Below, piece by piece: positions 17,865 through 26,936 of a stretch of DNA of 64,000 bases. A program made the translations under genes and the position numbers. Origin of the DNA: Halopseudomonas pelagia (GTDB taxonomy: Bacteria; Pseudomonadota; Gammaproteobacteria; Pseudomonadales; Pseudomonadaceae); contig NZ_CP033116.1 of NCBI RefSeq assembly GCF_009497895.1, positions 4,154,001-4,218,000 on the forward strand. The letters run 5' to 3'. How positions within the stretch are numbered: position 1 is the stretch's first letter; every line of letters begins with the position of its first letter. The notes below the pieces were generated by a model, which was given only the letters and a program-made list of their open reading frames with translations, ran no database searches and had not been told where the DNA came from.

Positions 17865-20042
17865 ATGACTGAACGCGTCCAAGTCGGCAGCCTGCAAGTT
17901 GCCAAGGTTCTCCACGACTTTATCAACCAACAAGCCATCCCCGGCTCTGGCGTCGATGCCGCCGCCTTCTGGGCCGGCTTTGAAACGCTGATTAATGACC
18001 TGGCACCTAAAAACAAGGCCCTTCTCGCCAAGCGCGACGCGTTGCAAGCAAAAATCGATGCCTGGCATCAGGGCCGCAACGGTCAGCCGCACAATGCCGC
18101 TGAGTACAAGGCCTTCCTGCTTGAAATCGGTTACCTGCTGCCCGAACCCGATGACTTCCAAGCGACTACCGCCAACGTCGACGAAGAGATCGCACGCATG
18201 GCCGGCCCGCAGTTGGTGGTACCGGTCATGAATGCACGCTTTGCGCTGAATGCTGCCAACGCTCGCTGGGGTTCGCTGTATGACGCTCTGTATGGCACCG
18301 ACGCGATTTCCGAAGCCGATGGCGCCAGCAAAGGTCCGGGCTACAATGAAATCCGCGGCAACAAGGTGATCGCCTTCGCCCGTGCCTTCCTCGATGAGGC
18401 AGCACCGCTGGCCAAAGGTTCCCACGTCGACTCCAGCGTCTATGTGATCAAGAACGGCCAACTGGCCGTGACCCTGCAGGACGGCAGCGAAACCGGCCTG
18501 AAGGACAGCGCGCAGTTTATCGGCTTTGTCGGCCAGGCTGATCAGCCGCAGGGCGTATTGCTCAAGCACAATGGCCTGCATTTCGAAATCCAGATCGACC
18601 CCACCAGCAATGTCGGCCAGACCGATGCAGCCGGCGTCAAGGACGTGCTCATGGAGTCCGCCCTGACCACCATCATGGATTGCGAAGACTCCATCGCTGC
18701 AGTCGATGCCGACGACAAGACCGTGGTTTACAGCAACTGGCTGGGCCTGATGAAGGGCGACCTGGCGGAAAGCGTCGCCAAAGGTGGCAGCAGTTTCACC
18801 CGGACCATGAACCCGGATCGCGAGTACACCCAGGCAGACGGCTCCACGCTGACACTGCATGGCCGCTCGCTGCTGTTCATCCGTAACGTTGGCCACCTGA
18901 TGACCAACAACGCGATCCTCGACAAGGATGGCAACGAAGTGCCGGAAGGCATCATGGACGGTGCGTTCACCAGCCTGATCGCGCTGCACAACCTGAATGG
19001 CAACACCAGCCGCAAGAACACCCGCACCGGCTCGGTCTATATCGTCAAGCCGAAGATGCACGGCCCGGAAGAAGTGGCTTTTACCACCGAGCTGTTCGGC
19101 CGTATCGAAGACATCCTCGGCATGCAGCGCAACACGCTGAAAGTCGGCATCATGGATGAAGAGCGTCGCACCACCATCAACCTCAAGGCCTGCATCAAAG
19201 CAGCCAGCGAGCGCGTGGCCTTCATCAACACCGGCTTCCTCGACCGCACTGGTGACGAGATTCATACCTCCATGGAAGCCGGCCCCTTCATCCGCAAGGG
19301 TGATATCAAGGGCGCCGTGTGGATAAGTGCTTACGAGAACAACAACGTCGATATCGGCCTGGCAACCGGCCTCAAGGGCCGCGCGCAGATCGGTAAAGGC
19401 ATGTGGGCCATGCCCGATCTGATGGCGGCGATGCTCGAGCAGAAAATCGGCCACCCGATGGCCGGAGCCAATACTGCCTGGGTGCCCTCGCCCACTGCCG
19501 CGACCTTGCATGCACTGCACTACCACAAGGTCAATGTTGCCGAGCGCCAGGCCGAACTGGCCAAGCGCACCCCGGCATCAGTCGATGACATCCTGACCAT
19601 CCCGCTGGCACCCGATACCAACTGGTCTGCCGCCGAGATTCAGCAGGAGCTGGACAACAATGCCCAGGGCATCCTCGGTTACGTCGTACGCTGGATCGAC
19701 CAGGGTGTGGGTTGCTCGAAAGTGCCGGATATCAATGATGTCGGCCTGATGGAAGACCGCGCCACCCTGCGTATTTCCAGCCAGCATATCGCCAACTGGT
19801 TGCGTCATGGGGTGTGCAGCAAGGAGCAGGTGATGGAAACCCTGCAGCGCATGGCTGCCGTGGTGGACCGTCAGAACGCCAATGATCCGGCCTACAAGCC
19901 GATGGCGCCGAACTTCGACGACAGCATCGCCTTCCAGGCCGCGGTTGAGCTGTGCGTTGAAGGCACCGTGCAGCCGAACGGCTACACCGAACCGGTTCTG
20001 CACCGCCGCCGTCGCGAGTTCAAGGCGCGCTTCGGTCTCTAA
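17865..20042 (+). CDS. glcB: malate synthase G
   Basis: A 725-residue monomeric malate synthase of the G class, condensing glyoxylate with acetyl-CoA. The class-defining metal/active-site stretch [15 protein letters not shown] lies near residue 270, followed by NRVGHL-like [23 protein letters not shown] and [23 protein letters not shown] ribosome binding site precedes the ATG, and a strong terminator follows. It would serve the glyoxylate bypass during growth on acetate, fatty acids or alkanes, which fits the alkB gene elsewhere in the window. Confidence 0.96.
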   Translation: MTERVQVGSLQVAKVLHDFINQQAIPGSGVDAAAFWAGFETLINDLAPKNKALLAKRDALQAKIDAWHQGRNGQPHNAAEYKAFLLEIGYLLPEPDDFQATTANVDEEIARMAGPQLVVPVMNARFALNAANARWGSLYDALYGTDAISEADGASKGPGYNEIRGNKVIAFARAFLDEAAPLAKGSHVDSSVYVIKNGQLAVTLQDGSETGLKDSAQFIGFVGQADQPQGVLLKHNGLHFEIQIDPTSNVGQTDAAGVKDVLMESALTTIMDCEDSIAAVDADDKTVVYSNWLGLMKGDLAESVAKGGSSFTRTMNPDREYTQADGSTLTLHGRSLLFIRNVGHLMTNNAILDKDGNEVPEGIMDGAFTSLIALHNLNGNTSRKNTRTGSVYIVKPKMHGPEEVAFTTELFGRIEDILGMQRNTLKVGIMDEERRTTINLKACIKAASERVAFINTGFLDRTGDEIHTSMEAGPFIRKGDIKGAVWISAYENNNVDIGLATGLKGRAQIGKGMWAMPDLMAAMLEQKIGHPMAGANTAWVPSPTAATLHALHYHKVNVAERQAELAKRTPASVDDILTIPLAPDTNWSAAEIQQELDNNAQGILGYVVRWIDQGVGCSKVPDINDVGLMEDRATLRISSQHIANWLRHGVCSKEQVMETLQRMAAVVDRQNANDPAYKPMAPNFDDSIAFQAAVELCVEGTVQPNGYTEPVLHRRRREFKARFGL

Positions 20043-20067
20043 GATCTGAGCGGCTGAGACCCTCGAT

Positions 20068-20095
20068 AAAACCCCCGGCTGGTCCGGGGGTTTTT
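20068..20095 (+). terminator. Rho-independent terminator of glcB
   Basis: An 11-bp perfect stem (AAAACCCCCGG / CCGGGGGTTTT) with a five-base loop is followed by a T-run, 25 bases after the glcB stop. Confidence 0.9.
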
Positions 20096-20207
20096 ATTTG
20101 CGCGATATTAATCAAAAACCACGACTTGGCGCACACTTCCCGCGCTTGAACAGGCTAACGACAAAAGCGCATCATTCGGGCAATCATATAGTTTTGAGGA
20201 AGCACCT

Positions 20208-20615
20208 ATGGGTCTGGCTTGGTATATCGCCGCGGAACAGGAAATAGCCGGTCTGGAAATATTCGTTAACGGCAAATCCATTGCGCACACCGATGAGGAA
20301 CGCCTCGAACAGCTTTGTCTAAAGCTGGGCGTCAGTCCATTAATGGATTTTTTCAGTGTCGATGCACAGGAGACAGAAGCGCTTCTGGAAGCTTATCTGG
20401 ACGGTGACGAAGAACCGCTCAGCACACCGGAAGAAGAATGGTTTGCAGCGGCCGATGGCCTGATAACCGTGCGCGCGCTGGCTGATTATCTTGGCTCACA
20501 TCCAGATGTGCTGGAAAAGCAGCAGGACATCATGGAGGACCTGAGCGAATACCAGCAGATACTTGAAACGCTAAATCAGCATCAAGTCCGCTGGCATCTG
20601 GCCATAGATATCTGA
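20208..20615 (+). CDS. hypothetical acidic cytoplasmic protein (135 aa)
   Basis: I do not recognise this gene. It encodes 135 residues with no signal peptide or membrane helix and is strongly acidic (YLDGDEEPLSTPEEEWF in the middle). It opens with a hydrophobic M-G-L-A-W-Y segment, and a C-terminal amphipathic helix region (VLEKQQDIMEDLSEYQQILETLNQ) follows. TTGAGGAAG lies upstream of the ATG as a ribosome binding site. It stands alone between the glcB terminator and the YqaE gene. The shape suggests a small globular, perhaps protein-binding, factor; no function is assigned. Confidence 0.75.
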   Translation: MGLAWYIAAEQEIAGLEIFVNGKSIAHTDEERLEQLCLKLGVSPLMDFFSVDAQETEALLEAYLDGDEEPLSTPEEEWFAAADGLITVRALADYLGSHPDVLEKQQDIMEDLSEYQQILETLNQHQVRWHLAIDI

Positions 20616-20674
20616 TGGAGAAGCAGGAACGGATCGGTCCCGCTGCGCTCGATACCTGTCCGGCTTGGCCTTTT

Positions 20675-20848
20675 TTAGTGCTTCAGGATCACATACAACG
20701 CGTGAATGATGCCCGGAATAAAGCCGAACAACGTCAACAGAATATTCAGCCAGAAGTGACCCTTGAAGCCCACCTCCATAAATACGCCGAGCGGGGGTAA
20801 CAGGATCGCGAAGATAATCTTGATTGGATCAGTCGCTGTAACAGCCAT
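20675..20848 (-). CDS. YqaE/Pmp3-family small membrane protein
   Basis: Found by direct translation of the gap. It has 57 residues with the Pmp3 (UPF0057) signature: ILLPPLGVFMEVG, then HFWLNILLTLFGFIPGIIHALYVIL. Two hydrophobic helices make a hairpin in the inner membrane. An AAGGAGCC ribosome binding site precedes the ATG. Family members are induced by salt, cold or membrane stress in bacteria, plants and yeast and are thought to influence membrane potential. The family call is firm; the role here is inferred. Confidence 0.93.
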   Translation of the reverse strand: MAVTATDPIKIIFAILLPPLGVFMEVGFKGHFWLNILLTLFGFIPGIIHALYVILKH

Positions 20849-21099
20849 GATGGCTCCTTATAATATGTAGGACGAACACTAGCTCAGACACCCGCATTGC
20901 CCCAGAAGTTCTGAGCGTCTGTTATTAAGCCAATGGTTCTACAGGCCGAATCATGCGTTTGCGAATCGAACTCCACCGTAAACCCGGAAACAACGTGTCG
21001 CACGCGGGCGATATTCTTGAAAGGGCATTTCAGATCAGCCGGCTGATCCCGGCACGGCTATCGAAGGATGTGGCCCAACTGCTCGGCGGGCATGGGACC

Positions 21100-21957
21100 T
21101 TAGCTCGGCACGCGCTGTCGACCCCAGACCACCAACGCGATGCCGCCTAGAGTCATAACAGCGACCAGTACCAGGCGGACCGTAATGCTCTCATTCAGCA
21201 GCAAGGCTCCTGCCAGCGCCGCGATGATCGGCACACTCAGCTGCACACTGGCACCCTGAATTGCGGTTAATCCCTTCAGTGCGCTATACCAGAGGGCGTA
21301 TCCGACACCAGAGGTCAGCGCGCCCGAAAGCAGCGCGTAAATCAGACCAGGCGCATCCACGCTGAGGCTGCCGAAAAAGGGCACCAATAACAGCAACGCA
21401 AAGGGCGTCGCGCGTAGAAAATTTCCCGCGGTGGCCGCTAACGGGTCGCCTGCGCCGCGCCCGATCAATGAATAAATTCCCCAGGCCAGGCCAGATACCA
21501 GCATCAGACTGCCACCTAGCAGAGGTGGCGCATCGGCGCCGGGCAGCAACAAGATAAGCAGGCCGGCCACTGCCAGTATCAATCCGAGCGTTTGCACGGT
21601 TCTAAGCCGCTCACCACGTACCAGACCCCATCCGGTCATCGTCAGCTGCACGGCGCCAAACAGCAGGAGTGCACCGGCCCCTGCCTGAAGATGAACATAG
21701 GCCAATGAAAATGCCGCCGCGTAAACAAATAGCGCGAGCGCGGAACGCCAATTCCCCGCCATGGCCTCGCTTCTGGTTCGGACATACAGCAGCACCAGCA
21801 GCGTGAGTGCTCCGGAGACGATGCGAATGGCAGTAAAACTGGCAGGGTCTATGTCCGTATCGCGCAGGGCCAGTCGGCATAAAAGCGAATTGCCGGCGAA
21901 AGCCAGCATAGCCAGGCAGGTGAGCAAAACGAAGCGTAGAGGTACGGCGTGAGTCAT
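21100..21957 (-). CDS. EamA/DMT-superfamily transporter
   Basis: A 285-residue protein with about ten transmembrane helices in two EamA repeats. The N-terminal repeat begins LLTCLAMLAFAGNSLLCRLAL; the C-terminal repeat contains SGALTSGVGYALWYSALKGLTAIQGASVQLSVPIIAAL, a characteristic EamA passage. These are inner-membrane exporters or importers of amino acids and other metabolites; the substrate cannot be told. The ATG at 21957 opens the first membrane helix, although an in-frame TTG ten codons upstream is possible. Confidence 0.86.
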   Translation of the reverse strand: MTHAVPLRFVLLTCLAMLAFAGNSLLCRLALRDTDIDPASFTAIRIVSGALTLLVLLYVRTRSEAMAGNWRSALALFVYAAAFSLAYVHLQAGAGALLLFGAVQLTMTGWGLVRGERLRTVQTLGLILAVAGLLILLLPGADAPPLLGGSLMLVSGLAWGIYSLIGRGAGDPLAATAGNFLRATPFALLLLVPFFGSLSVDAPGLIYALLSGALTSGVGYALWYSALKGLTAIQGASVQLSVPIIAALAGALLLNESITVRLVLVAVMTLGGIALVVWGRQRVPS

Positions 21958-22071
21958 GGCGACGGTCCGGTCGTCAACAATCGACAACCCTAGACTCTGG
22001 ACAACAGGCTTTCAATTAGTCTTTAGACGCATCCAGGCTACCAGCCACCGCAATGGCTGGTAGCCCCCAGC

Positions 22072-22221
22072 TCACAGACGGAAGTTCAGGCCTCCGCCAA
22101 ACAGGCCAACCAAACCAATAATGATCAGATAAATAGCGACGATGTAATTCAGCAACCGCGGCATGATCAAGATCAGGATACCGGCAATCAGAGATATCAG
22201 GGGCGTCAAAGCGATGTTCAT
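22072..22221 (-). CDS. DUF3096-type small membrane protein
   Basis: Found by direct translation. It has 49 residues that are almost wholly hydrophobic: PLISLIAGILILIMPRLLNYIVAIYLIIIGLVGL, ending in GGGLNFRL. This two-helix pattern with a central PRLLNYIVAIYL is the DUF3096 signature. AAGGAA seven bases upstream acts as ribosome binding site. Function is unknown; the neighbours (YqaE, a DksA-like protein) suggest a stress-related set, which is inference. Confidence 0.88.
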   Translation of the reverse strand: MNIALTPLISLIAGILILIMPRLLNYIVAIYLIIIGLVGLFGGGLNFRL

Positions 22222-22342
22222 TGCATATTCCTTGCGAAGTGATTGCGAATTGTTGTGGCGTTTTGCTGTCTATCCTCTGTGAGGATTCATCTTGGACCGG
22301 CCGCCACGGCAGCAAGTTCATAACGGTCAATCGGAGGATTTC

Positions 22343-22609
22343 ATGGCTACAGGCTGGGCGCAAGATGGCGCCGTACAGGATCAGATTGATGATACCGTCG
22401 ATGAGGCGGTACAGCGCGCGCGCAGCCAGTTGCCCAAAGGCGAAAGCTTGCACCACTGCGAAGAATGCGACGCAGCCATACCGGAGGCAAGGCGCAAGGC
22501 CCTGCCAGGGGTGCGATTGTGCGTCAATTGCCAGGCCGCAGAGGATCATGCCCAGGCCCAGCACGGCGGCTATAACCGTCGCGGCAGCAAGGATAGCCAG
22601 CTGCGCTGA
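22343..22609 (+). CDS. DksA/TraR-type C4 zinc-finger protein (YbiI-like)
   Basis: An 88-residue protein with a C4 zinc finger, CEEC...CVNC, in the HHCEECDAAIPEARRKALPGV context that defines the DksA/TraR C-terminal domain. It lacks the long coiled coil of true DksA, so it corresponds to the short YbiI class. A clean GGAGG ribosome binding site eight bases upstream fixes the ATG. RNA polymerase interaction is possible by family but not demonstrated. It is divergent from the DUF3096 gene, with a 121-base shared promoter region. Confidence 0.88.
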   Translation: MATGWAQDGAVQDQIDDTVDEAVQRARSQLPKGESLHHCEECDAAIPEARRKALPGVRLCVNCQAAEDHAQAQHGGYNRRGSKDSQLR

Positions 22610-22657
22610 TTCAGTTCAGCGATATGCAATTCACTTTTCAAGGGATATCAGAACTGC

Positions 22658-23677
22658 ATGACACAACCTAGCAATGTCAGCGAAGACAACATTGAAATTG
22701 AAGAAGAACAAGCGCGTGAACCCATGCCGGAATTGACCGGTAACGAGCCTTTTTTCATGGTCATGAATACTGGATCCGGCAGCCAGAAGGCGCAGGATAT
22801 CCAGGACACCATTGCCCGCGTCATGCAGGAATCCAACCGTCGATATGAGCTGATGGCAGTTGATGATGGAGCAGAGCTCATACCCACCGCTAAAAAAGCA
22901 GTGGCATTAGCCAGGGAGCAGGGTGGGATTGTGGTCGCGGTAGGCGGCGACGGCACCCTCAACGCCGTCAGCCAGGTGGTACTGGGCTCAGGTGTGCCCT
23001 TCGGCATTCTGCCGCAGGGCACATTTAATTATTTTGGCCGGGCCTACGGCATTTCCCAGGAAACCGAGATCGCCGCTCGCTGTCTAGTCGATGCCCGAAT
23101 CCAGCCGGTCAATGTCGGGCTGTTGAACGATAAGGTATTTCTGGTCAACGCTAGCCTGGGACTGTACCCGCAGCTGCTTGAGGACCGCGAGGCTTACAAG
23201 CAGCGCTTTGGTCGCAGCAGGCTGGTTGCACTCTGGTCGGCCCTGGCGACCCTCTTCAGGGCGCACCGCCAGCTCAAGGTACAGATAGATCATGAAGGCA
23301 AGCGCGAGGTCTTACGCACGCCAACCATCGTCGTCGACAATAACGCGCTGCAGCTCAAGCACATGGGGCTGGACCGGAAACCCGAGGTGCAACATAGCAA
23401 CAGTCATTTGGTCGCAATCACTTCCAAACCACTCAGTACCCTCAACCTGTATGGCATCCTGTTACGCGGTCTGCTGAGTCGCCTGGGAGAGGATGAACAC
23501 GTGATCAGCTTCGGCTTCAATACCATGACCGTGCGCCTGGGTGCGGGACGCAAACGCACCAAAGTGGCCATGGATGGCGAAATTTCCTATATGCGCTCCC
23601 CTCTGATATTCAAGGTGGCAGAACATCAACTGCCTTTACTGGTCGCCCGCGATCCTGAACTGCGGGAGATTGCATGA
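22658..23677 (+). CDS. diacylglycerol/sphingosine kinase-family lipid kinase (YegS-like)
   Basis: A 339-residue protein with the DAGK catalytic domain: ATP-binding VVAVGGDGTLNAV, then GVPFGILPQGTFNYFGR, where family members have LPLGTANDFAR-like text. A C-terminal YegS-like lobe ends in KVAMDGEISYMRSPL. The first 30 residues are an acidic leader unlike the family. It likely phosphorylates a membrane lipid at the cytoplasmic face. The stop overlaps the start of the phosphoesterase gene (ATGA), so the two products are probably functionally paired. Confidence 0.88.
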   Translation: MTQPSNVSEDNIEIEEEQAREPMPELTGNEPFFMVMNTGSGSQKAQDIQDTIARVMQESNRRYELMAVDDGAELIPTAKKAVALAREQGGIVVAVGGDGTLNAVSQVVLGSGVPFGILPQGTFNYFGRAYGISQETEIAARCLVDARIQPVNVGLLNDKVFLVNASLGLYPQLLEDREAYKQRFGRSRLVALWSALATLFRAHRQLKVQIDHEGKREVLRTPTIVVDNNALQLKHMGLDRKPEVQHSNSHLVAITSKPLSTLNLYGILLRGLLSRLGEDEHVISFGFNTMTVRLGAGRKRTKVAMDGEISYMRSPLIFKVAEHQLPLLVARDPELREIA

Positions 23678-24489
23678 TCCGGCTGCTGCAAATATCCGAT
23701 ACGCATTTTGGCACCGAACGACCAGAGGTTATGGCAGCAATCAGGCAACTGTGCCGAGAGCACACGCCCGAGCTGGTGATCCTCAGCGGCGATATCACCC
23801 AGCGTGCTCGGCGCGTACAGTTCGCGGCGGCCAAAGATTTCACTGATCAGCTAAATGCGCCGCTGCTCAGCGTGCCAGGCAACCACGATTTACCGCTATT
23901 CAATCTACTGGCGCGCCTGTTCAGCCCTTACCGCAACTATCGCCGGTACTTTGGTGATGAACTTGAACCTGAATTCGAGACCGATCGCATGCTGGTGATC
24001 GGAGTAAACAGCACTCGTCCTGGCCGACACAAGAATGGCGAACTGACTGACGAGCAGATCGAGCGGGTCGCCGGGCGGTTGCGCCAGGCGGATCCAGACC
24101 AGCTGCGGGTGGTGGTCCAGCATCACCCAGTACGCGCGGTGGAAGCCACCGATACCGCCAACCTGATGATAAACCGTGAAAAAGCTGTACCGGCCTGGGT
24201 CGACGCTGGCATGGACCTGGTTCTCGGCGGGCACATTCACTTGCCTTATGTACTGCCCTTATACGGCAAAGAGGGCAAAGAAGGACGGCAAGCCTGGACG
24301 GTTCAGGCCGGCACTGCCGTGTCCGAGCGGGTACGCGGCAATATTTCCAACTCGGTGAATCTGATCAGTTACCAGCACGTTCAGGGTAAACCCCAGTGCG
24401 TAGTTGAACGCTGGGATTACTCACAGACCTCACAACGCTTTGAATCGGCACGCAGTACCGCCGTAGCCATCAGCCGTAACCCAGCCTGA
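23674..24489 (+). CDS. calcineurin-like metallophosphoesterase
   Basis: A 271-residue phosphoesterase with the full set of dinuclear metal motifs: SDTHFG, LSGDITQRA, VPGNHDLPLF, VVQHHPVRA and LGGHIHLPYV. It begins inside the stop of the lipid kinase gene (four-base overlap). The family includes cAMP phosphodiesterases, UDP-diacylglucosamine hydrolases and lipid phosphatases. Coupling to a lipid kinase makes a phospholipid or phosphoester substrate plausible, but this is inference. Confidence 0.88.
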   Translation: MIRLLQISDTHFGTERPEVMAAIRQLCREHTPELVILSGDITQRARRVQFAAAKDFTDQLNAPLLSVPGNHDLPLFNLLARLFSPYRNYRRYFGDELEPEFETDRMLVIGVNSTRPGRHKNGELTDEQIERVAGRLRQADPDQLRVVVQHHPVRAVEATDTANLMINREKAVPAWVDAGMDLVLGGHIHLPYVLPLYGKEGKEGRQAWTVQAGTAVSERVRGNISNSVNLISYQHVQGKPQCVVERWDYSQTSQRFESARSTAVAISRNPA

Positions 24490-24523
24490 AAACATAGCCA
24501 GAGAGGCATTAGCCAGAGCACCC

Positions 24524-24763
24524 ATGTCCGAGTTCATCACCAAAAAGCCCTGCATCGATATTTGCGAATTCAACAAGCATGATATTTGCAAAGCATGCGG
24601 GCGCACCCATGAGGAAAAGAAGGCCTGGAAACGACTCTCGGACAAAGACAAGCACGCGATCTGGACCCGCGTGCTCGCCTCTCACGGTAGCGGCCCCACC
24701 AAGCCGGCGAAGGCCTTGCGGGCGCTCTACCGCAAAGCTCAGGAGCGAGCCGGGCGACGCTGA
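24524..24763 (+). CDS. DUF1289 (YdhL-like) cysteine-rich small protein
   Basis: A 79-residue protein with the DUF1289 pattern: P-C-I-x-I-C near the start, then ICKACGRTHEEKKAWKRLSDKDKHAIW. Three or four cysteines suggest a small metal-binding site. It follows the phosphoesterase by 34 bases on the same strand and may belong to its transcript. Function of the family is unknown. Confidence 0.86.
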   Translation: MSEFITKKPCIDICEFNKHDICKACGRTHEEKKAWKRLSDKDKHAIWTRVLASHGSGPTKPAKALRALYRKAQERAGRR

Positions 24764-24885
24764 GCGGGCACTCAACTTTCCTACCCCAGCTGGCTGGCAA
24801 CGCCCAAAGGCGGATAGCCACACCAGCGCACATCGACTATCCTTGGATCATGGCGAGTTGCCTTACCGTCAACAGGGCACACGCG

Positions 24886-26295
24886 ATGCCAATACGTGAT
24901 TCAGTTGCTGCAAAGGGTCCTGACTTGTATTCCCCCTCTCCCAAAGTGATGGACCTGTTACTCGACGCCATCTGCGTGGTAGATCCCCAGGGACACTTCG
25001 TTTACATCAGTGGTGCCTGCGAGCGCATTTTCGGCTATACGTGCGAAGAGTTGGTCGGCACATCAATGATGGATCTGGTGTATCCAGATGATCGTGAAAA
25101 GACCTTGGCCACCGCCAGGGAAGTCATGCTCGGCCAGCAGAAAAATCATTTCGAGAATCGCTATGTCCGCAAGGATGGGCAGATTGTGCACATCATGTGG
25201 TCAGCCAGTTGGTCTGAAGAGGAGCAGTTGCGCGTCGCCGTCGCTCATGATGTGACTGAGCAGAAAAAAACCGAAGCGCTGCAGGCTGCGGTTTACGCGA
25301 TTTCCGAGGCGGCCAATAGCGCTGAGGATCTGGCCGCTCTGTTCCTGCTGATTCACCAGATCGTCGCCCGACTACTACCGTTGAATCTGTTCTGTGTCGC
25401 CCTGCGCGAGGAAGACACTGGCTCGCTGAACTTCCCTTATTACGCCGATCAGCATAACTCACCGGACGCCCGAGAATCGGTCGACGCCAGAACACTTGGT
25501 GCAGAAATCATTGCCTCAAGTGCCCCTTTGCTACTCACCGCCGACACCCCAGCAGATGACATAGCCCTGCATGCGCTGAGCGACACCAGCTCGCTGAACT
25601 GGCTCGGGGTACCCCTGATCACTACCCGCGGCACCTTCGGCGCCCTGCTCCTGCACAGCAGCTCCACTACCCAGCGCTACACCAGCAGGGATCTGGAGCT
25701 GTTGCATTATGTCTCTACACAGATCGCCTCTGCGGTACAGCGCATGCAGATGCAGTCGCGACTGCAATTCCTCTCGCATTACGATCATCTGACCGAACTG
25801 CCCAACCGGACCCTGCTCTTCGATCGCATGGAGCAGGCGCTGGCCAGAGCGCGACGTGACAACGGTAAGGTGTCACTGTTATATCTGGATTTGGACAAAT
25901 TCAAACAGGTCAACGACACCTACGGCCATGGCATCGGCGACCAATTGCTGCGAGCCGTGGCGGATCGCCTGCGCCAGTGTGTCCGTGAAGTCGACACAGT
26001 CTCACGGGTAGGCGGGGATGAATTCGTTATTCTGCTCGAGAACATCAGCCAGCCCGAACATGCGCTGCTGGTGGCAGAAAAAATTCGCGAACAGTTGAAC
26101 ATGCCCTTTCATCTTGCCGAGCACAGCCTGACGATTATTCCGAGTATCGGTATTGCGCTCTACCCTGAACACGCGGACGAGCAAAACGAATTGCTGAATC
26201 TCGCAGACCGCGCGATGTACTACGCCAAGCAAAGTGGCGGCAACCGCTTTGAAATCGCGCTGAAGAAAGATCGGTCGGATAACATGGGTCACTGA
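24886..26295 (+). CDS. cytoplasmic diguanylate cyclase with PAS, GAF and GGDEF domains
   Basis: A 469-residue soluble signalling protein with no membrane segment. A PAS domain spans about residues 20-130 (AICVVDPQGHFVYISGACERIFGYT...), a GAF domain about 140-295 and a GGDEF domain about 300-460. The active site is GGDEF in the context RVGGDEFVILL, and the I-site is intact (R-E-V-D five residues before). The ATG at 24886 gives M-P-I-R-D; an ATG 12 codons upstream is in frame. It should be an active, product-inhibited c-di-GMP synthase sensing a cytoplasmic ligand or redox state. Confidence 0.9.
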   Translation: MPIRDSVAAKGPDLYSPSPKVMDLLLDAICVVDPQGHFVYISGACERIFGYTCEELVGTSMMDLVYPDDREKTLATAREVMLGQQKNHFENRYVRKDGQIVHIMWSASWSEEEQLRVAVAHDVTEQKKTEALQAAVYAISEAANSAEDLAALFLLIHQIVARLLPLNLFCVALREEDTGSLNFPYYADQHNSPDARESVDARTLGAEIIASSAPLLLTADTPADDIALHALSDTSSLNWLGVPLITTRGTFGALLLHSSSTTQRYTSRDLELLHYVSTQIASAVQRMQMQSRLQFLSHYDHLTELPNRTLLFDRMEQALARARRDNGKVSLLYLDLDKFKQVNDTYGHGIGDQLLRAVADRLRQCVREVDTVSRVGGDEFVILLENISQPEHALLVAEKIREQLNMPFHLAEHSLTIIPSIGIALYPEHADEQNELLNLADRAMYYAKQSGGNRFEIALKKDRSDNMGH

Positions 26296-26335
26296 GCAAT
26301 TAGAATTGTCGCACAGGCCAGGCTGAGGCTCAGGC

Positions 26336-26557
26336 TTAGCAACGCAGCGTGTACAGGTACAGCGCTTCGACTTTTTCCCGCGCCCAAGGCGTCTTGCGCA
26401 AGAATTTCAGGCTGGAATTAATGCTTGGGTCGGTGGTGAAGCACTTGATATTAATCCGCTGCCCAAGCTCTTCCCAGCCATAGCGTTCGACCAAGGTGCT
26501 GACGATCACCTTCAAGGTAACGCCGTGCAGCGGGTCAGCATGTTGCTGCTCAGCCAC
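26336..26557 (-). CDS. VF530-family DNA-binding protein
   Basis: A 73-residue protein matching the VF530 (DUF2132) family: [21 protein letters not shown], then [30 protein letters not shown]. The structural prototype from Vibrio fischeri suggested DNA binding; cellular role is unknown. GTG at 26557 is chosen because it lies eight bases inside the end of the upstream RRM gene and gives the family length; the 11-codon ATG extension runs through the RRM gene's tail. It is very likely co-translated with that gene. Confidence 0.83.
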   Translation of the reverse strand: MAEQQHADPLHGVTLKVIVSTLVERYGWEELGQRINIKCFTTDPSINSSLKFLRKTPWAREKVEALYLYTLRC

Positions 26558-26819
26558 GCGGGGCGCCCTGCGCTGCCTCGGCGGATTCATCCTTTTTCAC
26601 CCGAATGCGACTGCCGCCCACTTCCAGATTATTCAATGCCTTGATCGCAGCCTTGGCGTCATCATGCTTGGGCATTTCGACAAAACCGAAGCCCTTGGAA
26701 CCGCCGGTGACCTTGTCCAGCACCAGCGTGCATTCGGTCACCAGGCCATGCCCTTCAAACAGGTTGCGCAGCTCGGTTTCAGTGGTGGTACGGGCAAGAT
26801 TGCGAATCAGCAGTTTCAT
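26550..26819 (-). CDS. RRM-domain RNA-binding protein
   Basis: An 89-residue protein made of a single RNA recognition motif: RNP2 is LLIRNL at the N terminus and RNP1 is KGFGFVEM in the middle, followed by an acidic tail. Bacterial stand-alone RRM proteins of this sort bind single-stranded RNA and are often cold-responsive. The ATG at 26819 starts directly at the domain (M-K-L-L-I). Its 3' end overlaps the VF530 gene by eight bases, pairing an RNA binder with a putative DNA binder. Confidence 0.9.
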   Translation of the reverse strand: MKLLIRNLARTTTETELRNLFEGHGLVTECTLVLDKVTGGSKGFGFVEMPKHDDAKAAIKALNNLEVGGSRIRVKKDESAEAAQGAPRG

Positions 26820-26936
26820 GGGCGGTCCGTGGTAGAATGCGATCCGCACACTATACGCCTATCCGGCCCGGGCTTCACGGGCAAGCGCTGCTGACCCCAT
26901 CAACTCAGCGGCCAGCACCCAACACACGAGCCCTGC

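Noticed and set aside
17787..19526. 579-codon frame antisense to glcB
   Set aside because: glcB is unambiguous by motif across the same bases; the antisense frame lacks any domain.
20953..21150. 65-codon plus-strand frame overlapping the end of the EamA gene
   Set aside because: Readable but with no clear RBS and no recognised family, and it overlaps a certain gene by 51 bases; not strong enough to list, though a real small gene is possible.
22016..22564. 182-codon minus-strand frame across DUF3096 and the DksA-like gene
   Set aside because: Both short genes in other frames have ribosome binding sites and family signatures; this one has neither.
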